Part shown: positions 1 through 40,272 of the stretch, one piece after another
Numbering within the stretch: the stretch's first letter is position 1
How the letters are laid out: each line of letters starts with the position of its first letter
NCBI RefSeq assembly: GCF_011397635.1
Contig: NC_064758.1
Coordinates: 22,404,513-22,468,512, forward strand
Direction of reading: 5' to 3'
Length of the DNA stretch: 64,000 bases
Origin: Epinephelus fuscoguttatus
Taxonomy: Eukaryota; Chordata; Actinopteri; Perciformes; Serranidae
Translations under genes and position numbers: made by a program
Notes under the pieces: model-generated
What the model was told of the DNA's origin: nothing
Databases searched by the model: none
What the model saw: the letters and a program-made list of their open reading frames with translations, nothing else

Positions 1-429
1 TTTTTCCCCACATTTTGTTTTAGTTTTTAAATTAGTTTTAGTTAACTGTAACAACCTTGATTTCCACCACTGAATTTAACTTGGCAATTCCTTGAAATGC
101 ACATACCTACAAAATCCATATTTTTAACCTAAAGTTTTTCACAGTAGCTGTGTCAGAGGCCCAGAGGACACTTTACCAGATGAAGAGTATTTAACATTTA
201 ACAACTTTAATAACAGTACATCATACAAACAGCCCCGCTGAGCATCTTCTGCTCTGCTGTGCCATAAATAAATGAACCCTTTGGTACTTTATGGGGGTAC
301 ATTGTGCCTTATCCTGCACCGGGGGCTCAGAAGAACCTCCCTAATAATTATTTATCAAAGTAAGAGCACACACAAGGGGTAATTATTGCAAGGCTACACC
401 ATTTCAGTGACCGTCTTCTTCCCCCGCAG

Positions 430-2798
430 CTGCCTTGATGGTGATGGGCTGCATGATCTACCCAGACGGCTGGGACTCTCCAGAGGTGAAGAGGATGTGT
501 GGCCAGAGGACAGATAAGTACAGCCTGGGGAACTGCACAGTGCGCTGGGCCTACATCCTCGCCATCATCAGCATCCTGGACGCCCTGCTCCTGGCACTCC
601 TGTCCTTCACCCTTGGCAACCGGCAGGACAAACTGCTGCCAGATGACTTCGAGGTGGAGGGAGGAGGAGGTAATATAAACAACGTTATGGGTAGTTTAAT
701 GCTGCTTCAATCAAGTAAATGTTTATCTTAAAACATTGGGACACATACAGTACAAGTACCTTTTTGCAAGTCATATGAGCCCAACAAGGAGGCAGTTAAC
801 TTGGATTTGGTGTATAAGAAGCCTCTACTTCCTGCATTACACTGATAATCCACTGCATGATGGTTAACATGTGCAAGATTATAAACAATGGGGTTTACCA
901 GTTATTGATCTTGTTGAAAATGTAGAGGACTCAGAAGCTTTTGTGTCAAATATGATATTAATGATGTTATAGGGTTATTAATCTAGGTTATCCCTACAGA
1001 TTCTTAGTTTGTGTGTCTACAAACCAGTATTACGTAGCAAATGCCCAGTGTTTTAAAGGTATTCCTCACTCACAAAATGACCATTTGTGTATCAGTTACC
1101 TTCATGTTATGATTTTCTCACAGGCCTCGACACTAAATGAAGAATCCAAAAACTGAGGAAATTCTTGAAGAATCAAAGTCACAGGGGGCTAAACTATATC
1201 AAAGCATCCATTTACAGTCTCTCACACAACTCAGTCAGTGTAATTCAAAAGTTATTCATCTAGTTGTATGCTCAGTACTTTACAAACAGACAACCCTTTC
1301 CAACAGGAAACTGAACTGAAAGTGAAACTTATCTATGCTCTCTTTGAAGCAAGACTCTACTGACAATAATGGTAATTTTACCTTGCTACGGTTTTTAGCA
1401 AGGTAAAAACTTTTAACGAGTACGGTTAGTTTGTTAGTTTGTATTATTGTGTGACTTGTGTTTTAAAGGGTTGGTTGGGATTCATCAAAGTCATATGATA
1501 ACTCAAACTAAGTAATTGAGACAGTGATAGACAAGCAGTTCTTGTGTTCAGCAAGGTAAAATTATGGTTTGTGGTTGTTTTTGTTAAGAGTCTGGCTTTG
1601 AAAAAAGCATTGCAAAGTTTTACTTTCAGTTCAGGTCCCTGCTGCAAAGGGCTGTCTGTTTGAGAAGTACTGAGCATACCACTGCATAAATGAGATTTGG
1701 ATTATACTGCACGAGTTGTGTAAGAGTTTATAAACAGATGTTTTGTTATAGTTTTGCTTTTGTTAATCATGGCCCCCTATGACTTTGATTCATCAAGGAT
1801 TTTCTCAGTTTTCCTCTTCTACCATGGGCATGCAAAAAAAACAGTTTTCTTCAAAAATTCAACGTAACACAGGTTGAGTAATCAATATACAAATGATCAT
1901 TTGGGGGCTGAAGTGTTCCTTTATGTGTGCCATAGGTTTGTCAATAATTGTTGATCTTGTTGATGACGTAGAGGTCTCAGAAAATGTTTTCCTTTACTGT
2001 TTTGGTTTGTGTCTATAAACCAGTATTACAGGGTAAAGGCTCAGTATCTTGATTCCATTAACTAAAGGTATTCACAGAGGTGCAAACTCATCAGAGATGG
2101 AAAAAGGCGACAAAGATGTGAACCCTCTTGAGCAGTGGTTCCCAACTGGTGGGTCATGGTCCAAAAGTGGGTCACGAGTCCATTGTTAATGGCCCATAGG
2201 TGACCCATGAATGTGTCAAGTTTGTAAAAAACACTTTATTTTGAAGTACAATGAATTTCCGGCACATAGCTTTTATTTTGAAGTGCTGTTTCCTGCTGTA
2301 GAGTGAGTGAATAGCAGACAGCTACTTAAGAGAGACAACAAACTAGCTCAATGATATGACCACACACAAGCATGATGCTGAATTTATTCAACTCCAAGGA
2401 CCTTGAACTAATGACTGAGGTAAAATCTGGAACCTGTGGCTGGACCAGTTGGAAACCACTGCTCTATAGGGCTCCAGATGAAGGATTTTTTTTTTTTAAA
2501 ATATCAGCTTTAAAATATGGATTTCCAGTCAATTTCAGCAGAGGGATGGAGGGACAGACTCACCCTAGAAACAATGTAACCTTACTGCTACAAAAGTAAT
2601 CTAAGGGGGAGATCAGTTCATGGCATGTGGGTGCAGAGCCAGGTCCAAAACTGTGCTACGGAACGTTTTCCTATGTTGTAGCTTATAAAAATGACTGAGG
2701 ATTTTGCTCTTTACAGCTCTAACAACTGCTTTTTGGTCAATTAAAGACAGGACTTCTTTCATAAGAGCATTTTTTCCTCTTTTACAGAAAACAACTGA
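430..2798 (+). CDS. lhfpl5: LHFPL5-like tetraspan protein, C-terminal exons only (partial)
   Basis: Coding exons 430-669 and probably 2788-2798; the rest of the gene lies left of the window. The acceptor (cccccgcag) ends at 429 and the frame starts with two bases completing a split codon. The peptide has the LHFPL signature [20 protein letters not shown], then a cytosine-rich-family CTVRWAY and a last membrane helix (about residues 38-60 of the exon) ending [12 protein letters not shown]. The KLLPDD tail fits LHFPL5 better than LHFPL3/4, and the SRPK1-MAPK14 neighbourhood supports this. LHFPL5 (TMHS) is a four-helix subunit of the hair-cell mechanotransduction complex with PCDH15 and TMC1; that role is family knowledge. 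The donor after 669 leaves one base. The strongest downstream acceptor ends at 2787 and would add Glu-Asn-Asn and a stop; the exact C-terminus is uncertain. Fish can carry two LHFPL5 copies, so a/b assignment is open. Confidence 0.8.
1054..1924. mobile_element. Non-autonomous DNA element (MITE-like) in the LHFPL5 intron
   Basis: The ends are imperfect inverted repeats: about 35 bases from 1054 (taaaggtattcctcactcac...) match the reverse complement of the bases ending at 1924. Two internal blocks (about 1140-1190 and 1770-1810) are also inverted copies of each other, as are about 1370-1410 and 1545-1565. A related copy lies in the CFAP276 intron (about 56240-56852). No transposase reading frame is present. 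The superfamily was not determined. Confidence 0.5.
2133..2461. mobile_element. Short hAT-like non-autonomous element
   Basis: It starts cagtggttcccaactggt and ends accagttggaaaccactg, an almost perfect inverted terminal repeat typical of hAT-Charlie derivatives. The flanking 8-mers ctcttgag (2125-2132) and ctctatag (2462-2469) agree at 6 of 8 positions, consistent with an old 8-bp target duplication. It has no coding capacity. Confidence 0.7.
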
Positions 2799-2930
2799 TG
2801 AACACGGACCTCCAGGACCAAAGTGTGATGGTGATGTGCTTTGAGGGCAATGAGCAAGCATCCTGAAATGTCATGATGTACTTTTGGTTAATTGAAATGT
2901 AGCAGTCTTTTCCTGCTTCACAAACCTGGC

Positions 2931-2966
2931 AATAAATTCCGTACTTGAAGTCACAAACCTAATAAA
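2931..2966 (+). terminator. Candidate polyadenylation signals of the LHFPL5-like gene
   Basis: AATAAA occurs at 2931-2936 and 2961-2966, downstream of the candidate last exon at 2788. The SRPK1 signal on the opposite strand (complement of 3018-3023) is only about 50 bp away, so the two transcripts probably end almost back to back. Confidence 0.45.
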
Positions 2967-3017
2967 CCCAGAGAAACAAGCTGGATACAGTCACTTTGTA
3001 TTGTATGAACATCTGTT

Positions 3018-4191
3018 TTTATTGTATGGTGTGTTGTACAGTTTTGTAAGTTGACAGCTTACAGTACATCTATGCTCTTGAATCTGACACTGATGTAAAT
3101 TGTTGTTTCGACCTAGGCTCAATAGATACATAGGTTACTCTGATATGATCAATTTGGGACACCATTACATAACATCGGATCTCACCATTTCTATGGTAAA
3201 AACAGTGACATTATTGAACAGTTGGCCATACACACAACGGAGCGCGAACACATCTTCCATACGCTTTATTAAAACACAGCTACCCAGCTAAATAAGTTTA
3301 GCTAAGATATAAGATCTGTTAAAAACTGTACATAACTGTAATATACATAAAGGCAAACTCTTTGGTACAGATATATACAGTTTATTTTCACTTTTTTTTC
3401 CTTTAAATTGGGCTTCTTAACATGTCCTTTTGTTGAAACCTTTAGAACACTATATTCCTGAATTGTAATAGTTGTATGAGAATACCAGCCTCCCATGAGA
3501 ATGAAAGATCTCATTTATTATAATTAACTAACCACACTAAGTACCAGGTGACAACGGATTTGTTATGGCTAAATAATATGACCTACGTTATCAGACAGTG
3601 GAAACTCTGTCTGGAAAAATGCTGTGAACATTACCACAGTCAGTGTAAATGTCAGCCCAGTGTGCAACTTTCTAAGCCTACTTTACAAATACAAAATGTA
3701 TACCTTACATGTGTAATAGAAGATAAAATAATTCTTAAAAAAAACAACACAGCACTAATGAAAATGCACGAGAAAAGAAGTGATAGCGAATCCTTTTTAA
3801 AGGGGACAAAAATGACCAAGAAAGGCTACATATCCTTGATTTGTTTGGGTTTTAGTGCAGGAGTGTAACAAACAAGGATGAGTCACTAGCAGTACAATAA
3901 CAGGTTTGCTTAGTTGGGTGGGTGAACGGAGCACAGCAGGTTGGAGCCAACATGACCACAAAGTAATATAATCCACTGGATTCCTGACGTCGTCACACCA
4001 AGAGGAGAACCAACAAACACAAAGCAAACATACACAGAAGCATTAGTTCAATAACAAGAACATAAGAAATCCAAAACAAAAAAATAAAGAGAAATAAATA
4101 TTCATCTGATATGCCCAAACTGGAAAGTGATCTGTTGCAGTCTCTGGAGAGAGTGAGAGGGAGAGGGAGGTGCAATGGCTGGAGGTCTCCA
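3018..4191 (-). other. srpk1: SRPK1 3' untranslated region
   Basis: Sequence after the SRPK1 stop codon (4192-4194) is AT-rich without conserved coding. AATAAA on the - strand (complement of 3018-3023) is the most distal plausible poly(A) signal; another (AATAAA, about 3377 on the complement) could give a shorter transcript. The true end is inferred. Confidence 0.45.
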
Positions 4192-17353
<13,162 letters not shown>

Positions 17354-17560
17354 GTTGGCTGGATTCGTAGCTTAGCCGTTAGCTACACCACCAGTGAGCG
17401 AATGTTCCACGCATGCGCACTGGGTCGTTTCGCTCAAGGGGGAGCTTCCCCAGTGATGTCTCCACCTGAGCACCAGACCATCTTTCATGGTTTTTACTCC
17501 ACTGAAGCTGCAGGCAAACACAGAGAGTGAACAGCCTGTTACAAAGAAGTGTCTTATGTG
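17354..17560 (-). promoter_or_regulatory. srpk1: SRPK1 promoter and 5' leader region
   Basis: Upstream of the SRPK1 ATG (17351-17353). It contains acgcatgcgcactg at about 17410-17422, a good NRF1-type palindrome, common in housekeeping promoters. The transcription start is not determinable by eye. Confidence 0.45.
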
Positions 17561-17644
17561 GCAGTACTGATGGCACTGCCAGCTCAATATTTAACCTTTT
17601 ATTTACTTTCAATGTGAGGCAGTGCTACAGTATATTGCTTAAAG

Positions 17645-18573
17645 CAGAGGTGTACAAAGTTTTATGAATGGGGGCCAGATTAGATCATGTGAGAATACCT
17701 GGGGGGCAGCTGCTTCTATCATTAAATGGGTTATTTAAAATAAATCACAAACAAACGCTTCATTGATGGAGCCATGTCTGCTACCTAGTAAGTAACATCT
17801 GCTGTTAGGTAACCATTCCCTTTGCTTGTTTACAAGCAAAAATGTGTAGCCCTGGGAGTTGCTTTATCTTCTATGTTTTTATTCTTGTATGTTGTATATT
17901 GGCCTTGTCAAGCACTTTGTTGCCTATGTCCATGAAAAGCACTATATAGATACATTTGACATACTAACATACTTTCTTGCTGACATTATAATAATAATAA
18001 TAATAATAATAAACTTGATTTATATAGCACCTTTCGTACAAGAAATGCAGCACTAAGTGCTTTACAGTATGGGCAGTATAAGCACTGAGTGCTTCAAATG
18101 AAAATACACATATTGGACATAAAACAGACAAGACAATTCAATATAAAATTACATTTAAAACAGTTTAAAACATGGATTAACTGATTCATTAAATCATAGA
18201 GTTGTAAAACTGCAAATCATAAAGTCAAGTAAGATTTTAAAAGAGTTGGAGCAGCGTTAAGCGTAAATAGAAAGTAAGTGTAAAGAGTTTCAGACCTGTA
18301 TCAGGAAAGCCAGAGCTAGCTGAAGACTAAAGTGAACAGATGCATTAGCGTCTTATTGTGTAAACACATTCCTTTTGCCTGTGTAGTTCCTTCTTGATGC
18401 ATGTCTACAGACTGTATGATAGTCCTGTCATTGTGAGGTGAAGACAAAAAATGCAAAGTGATCATGCTTGATTGACCAATATTGTTTGGTGGGCCACATA
18501 TAGTGTAGCCGAGGGCCGTTTTAAATTGGTCGGGGGCCACAACTGGCCCCGGGCCGGACTTTGGACATGCCTG
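17645..18573. mobile_element. Non-autonomous hAT element with an inserted retro-tail
   Basis: Left end cagaggtgtacaaagtt and right end aactttggacatgcctg-like (ggactttggacatgcctg) are inverted repeats of the CAGRGGTGTCCAAAG hAT type. Flanking 8-mers gcttaaag (17637-17644) and ccttaaag (18574-18581) differ at one base, a clear target duplication. Inside, at about 17985-18066, an ATA microsatellite abuts tttatatagcacctttcgtac, a motif frequent at the 3' ends of fish retroelements, so a second insertion is nested here. No transposase frame remains. Confidence 0.8.
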
Positions 18574-18581
18574 CCTTAAAG

Positions 18582-19820
18582 TGTGTGTACAGTGTCAAAT
18601 AATCTACTTGATGGAGGGTGAGGTGATGAAATGGTTTATCTGTGGCCTGTGTTAAATTTTAATTCGAATAACAAACCAAATGTCTTACGGTTCTTCAGAA
18701 AAAAAAAAATCCACTTTAGAGACTGAAACTGACAGTGGTGTGCAAAAAGATGCCCCACACTACCACTGCCAGCAGTATTAACATTTGCAGGGTCATACTT
18801 GGGGTCCAAAATATAACCTAAGACAGCTGTTATTAATATTCTAAATGATCTAATCTTATTTTTCTGACATAAATTAAAAGAAGTGTCTAGAATAGGTTTA
18901 AAATATGCAAAGATGACCCCAAAAGTTGAGTGCTAGATACACCAAAGGAAATGGTGGGTCAGAAATCTACACTGACCTTGGCAAATCACCTGAAAACTGT
19001 AAGTAACAGCTTAGCCAGTTCGCAAAGTATTCTTTTTTTAGCTTCAGTGTCTATGCACTATTTTCAAATTACCATTAAACCAAAACTTTGGCTTTTCTGC
19101 ACTGGAATATCTGGTTATTTTTTGGAAAACGTGTCCAAACATTATGTCTGTGTTAAGTTGATTTCACCCCACCACAAAATATGCATTGGGATGAAGCAAT
19201 ATACCAACACTGACAATAACCATTATAAAAGTTATATATTGACATCATGTTAATGATACACAAGTAATCCAGTCCATCTTAATTCATTATGCTTTCTTCA
19301 CATTATCACTTTGTCTCCTTCCCTGAACAACATCTGGTTGCCTTTTCACTGTCCTGAAAGTGCAATTACTCTTTATTTATGATTTTGCAGTTCTGGTTAC
19401 AGACACTCTCCACATCTTTACACTTGTATTTTGAGTACAATTCGCTTGCCAAAAAGAGAGAAAAAAAAACACACACAATAAATAAAGTTAAGGATGAATG
19501 TGACTGATAATATCTTTTTTTTCAATTTTCCACAAATATCTTGATATTGTCATCATGAACTCTTTTGGCCATGATAATCATGTACTGAAAATCTGATATT
19601 GTGCCAGTCCTAACATGCACTCAGTAAATGTAATGACATATCATGTATTTCCAAAATGCAAAATCACTATGCAGGTCATTGTCCTCTTGGTAAAATCATC
19701 CACATCAATTAATTTAATAATTATCAAGTGAAATCACTGAGGACTGGCACTGTTGATAAAAATGTCTTTGGAAAATAAGGAATTTAAAAATGACAACAAC
19801 TTAGGTCTCTTAAAAATAAG
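18582..19820. other. Intergenic region between SRPK1 and MAPK14, no gene seen
   Basis: AT-rich; only short unsupported reading frames. In human SLC26A8 lies between SRPK1 and MAPK14; nothing resembling it is present here. Confidence 0.5.
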
Positions 19821-19822
19821 TC

Positions 19823-20657
19823 TTTATTTTGTTAAACAAAGGACTGATGATAGTAGTTACTCTGCTGGACTGAAAATAGTTTAAGGGATCTTTCGATTGT
19901 TGTTTATAAATACCACCTCCACACAGTATAAATACATCTGAAATCCCTCTTTTACACATTTAAGCAGTATTTCTATTAGAGGTTTTAGCATGACACTTAA
20001 AATTCCTGTAAACCAACAACACACTCTCGCAAACGCACACACAAGTCTTTAACTGATGTACATACTAAAAGTGATTGCTTTAGAACACAAGCACAATAAG
20101 TCAGAGATTTAAAAAAAATTACGCACAGATATTTACATATTTTTGAGTAGAGCGTGTACCCATTACGAATATTTTTATTCCTACTCGGGTGTCTTGTTGA
20201 ATAGCACTGTCTCTCAAACAGCAGAGGCTCAGATATTTCTGTGTTGCCACAATATGACTCACAGAGCATCTAAACTATCAAAATAACCATTAAAATGTGT
20301 GATATTCAGTTGGCGAGTACTGAAGGTCAGTGACTACACAGAACAGGCACATTCTCGAATTGTCAAATACCTAAGAACATCAAATTTACTTCTGTCACAG
20401 ATATGAAACCCTTCAGAATCATCTCTTTTTAAATACAGGAACAATATAACTGAATCATTTAACAAACACATGTGACCCAGTGCTATATGTGACAGCTTGG
20501 CAGGGCAAGTGGTAGACGAGCATATTCCTTTTTCAATTGATGGAAGCTTATTCATAAGTTACTCCACAGAAAATTTGAAAACACAAAATAGCACAGCTAT
20601 AGGTCCAGGTGTTTCAGCATCTCAGTGTCACAGTGACGAGTCATCAAAATCTAAATT

Positions 20658-20688
<31 letters not shown>

Positions 20689-20989
20689 TCTGAAGAATAT
20701 AAAATGATTTCAGCTACTGGCAAGAAGTGACATTTCCCAGCAACAGACCTTCAACATTAGTGGTTCATAAATAAGAATAATGATAACTGGTCGAGCTCTT
20801 CCTTTCCCTGCGCTGGTAATGACCTCCTAACGAGAGCTACTCGTGGACAAAGTTTTCTTGGTTAATACAGACTGACAAAGGCTGGCAGGCACTCTGATAC
20901 AAATGTGTCTTAGAGTTTAACACTAATGCACATGTTTGAGGTTGTTACAAATTGTCGGCGGCTGGGGTCGATGTGGGAAGCACGTCCCC
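19823..20989 (-). other. mapk14: MAPK14 3' untranslated region
   Basis: Follows the stop codon at 20990-20992. AATAAA on the - strand (complement of 19823-19828) is a likely poly(A) signal. Region contains an A run with GAAA repeats near 20658-20690. Confidence 0.45.
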
Positions 20990-38260
<17,271 letters not shown>

Positions 38261-38892
38261 TCATGGAGTTATAAAACGACAGTTTGTGGTGAAAAGATTA
38301 TTAAGGTTCTTAACTGAAAAAGTGGCAGAAAACATGTAAAAAGAAAAAAAATCCAATTTATTCAAACTTAATTATCTGCAAAAGTATTATCAACTAAATG
38401 TACTTGAAGTATCAAAAGTGAAAAATATTCATAATGCAGCAGAATGGCTCATCAGTTACATTATTTTATAGTATATTTTTGGATTATTGATGCATTAAAG
38501 TGTAAACTGCACTACTACACTTTACAACACTTTTAATAATTTTATACACTGTTTGGTATTTAATCTAAAACAATACATATTTTATAAGATTATATTGCTG
38601 ATGCTGGTGCTTGCACAATGTTTTACTCTGTATTGTAGTGAAGTAGTAGTACCAGTGCAGAAAATAGATACTTAAGTGCAGTGTTTCACTTAATGTTTGT
38701 AGTTACATTCCACTACTGCTTATAGTGATACTTTTATGATTTTATGTGTTTCCATGGAAAATTGCAGAAGAGAGACATTTTTGATTAAAATTTTGTATTT
38801 CCGTTTTTTGGAATCATGACACGCAGATTTAAGTCTTTGGTTAAATATTTAAAACATCTATTACATTTGCATGGCATTAAAATTCACATTTT

Positions 38893-39602
38893 TTTATTCT
38901 TAACTAAACCAACAACCACAGAAGAAATACTCTTTATATAAAGCTATATTTTGTTTCAATCCAAGGCACATGACAATACACATGAACATATGAAGCAGTA
39001 ACATAAAAGTATCATATAATGTATGTAACACAAAGTGATTTATTAAGAAATTTTTATGCTTTGGAATATGGTCTTAAGGCAGCATTTGAGGTTATTCTTA
39101 ATTTCTCGAGATGGACATTTGTGTTGTTTTTTTATTGTAGAAAATACAAAGCAAGATTATATCATAATCTTAGGTGCAGCATAAAAGGTTATCAAAAGCT
39201 GTAGCAAATATAATTCACATGTTGCCAGTAACTTTTAAGCCTGAACTGGGTGGCTGGTCTAATAAAAAACAGGATAGCTCAAAAAAAAAAAAAAAGAATG
39301 AAATACACACTCACAATTATGTAAAATGTACACAGTCTGACACATGTACAAAAATTGTAACTTCATCCACAGTTTGGTTCTCATCTAAGTTTGAAAAACA
39401 CAATTTGGCTTTGAAAATACAGAATATCCCCAATATGGAGACTTTCTATTGCAGTATTAGGTTTGGCAGCCTAACATATGACAAATAATACTCAATAAAA
39501 CTGTCACTCTATTCATTAATTTAAAAAGTCTGTTTTCTGTGACTCCGTCTGTTGGATCGGTTTGTCTTAAAGTTTGATAGAAGAATCTGTTCGTCCTCTG
39601 AA
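38893..39602 (-). other. elapor1: ELAPOR1 3' untranslated region
   Basis: AT-rich sequence after the ELAPOR1 stop (39603-39605). AATAAA on the - strand at the complement of 38893-38898 is a candidate end signal, about 0.7 kb from the MAPK14 promoter. Exact end unknown. Confidence 0.4.
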
Positions 39603-40226
39603 TTAATCATCAGAGTCTTCCTCCAGTATTTGATGGTGTGACGAAGATGATTTGAGTGGAACCGAGTCAAATCCATCTGATGTCCTCTGAAAACACATGG
39701 ATAAAAACGTAAAGCATGAGACGCTGCCTTATTTGTAGCTCAATATGTGTGAATGAAGGGGTCACTGACCTCTCGTGAGAAGGACTTAATTTTGGTGAAG
39801 AAGGACTTCTTGGTGAGGTCCATGAGGTCGTCCTCTGCGTCCTCTCCCTCCATTATTGCACAGCTGTCTGCAGTGGGCAGCTCGCACTCTTTACCCCCAG
39901 AGCTCATCATCAGCTTGGAGTACTTATACTGCAACCTGTGGAGATTGGGAGAGTTTTTTTTACTATGCTTTAATCTTATTTATTAACATGACATATCAGT
40001 GCTTTAGAAAACACCAAAAGAAATGCTAAGCTCCGAAGTCTCACTTGCGTGTCTTCTTCCAGAAATAGCAGCTGATACTGATGAGCAGCACAGCAGCGAT
40101 CGTTCCTGTGGAAACACCAAACTTGAGCCAGAAATCCAGAGTCACACAGGCATTGACTTTTTGTGGCGGTAGTGACTCTCCTCCAAAACACTGCAACGGC
40201 TGCTGCCACACATAGGTGGTTCTCTG

Positions 40227-40272
<46 letters not shown>

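Larger units (their letters stand above)
670..2787 (+). other. Last intron of the LHFPL5-like gene, largely repeats
   Basis: It begins with a GT donor at 670 and ends in a long pyrimidine tract and CAG at 2787. Most of it is repeat-derived: an imperfect direct duplication (about 898-1066 and 1937-2083), an inverted-terminal element (1054-1924) and a short hAT-like element (2133-2461). No other conserved coding sequence was seen. Confidence 0.6.

Noticed and set aside
1124-1140. Short last exon of the LHFPL5-like gene (Gly-Leu-Asp-Thr-Lys, stop)
   Set aside because: The reading fits in phase, but the acceptor and exon lie in a repeat and its pyrimidine tract is weak. 2788-2798 is preferred; kept only as an alternative.
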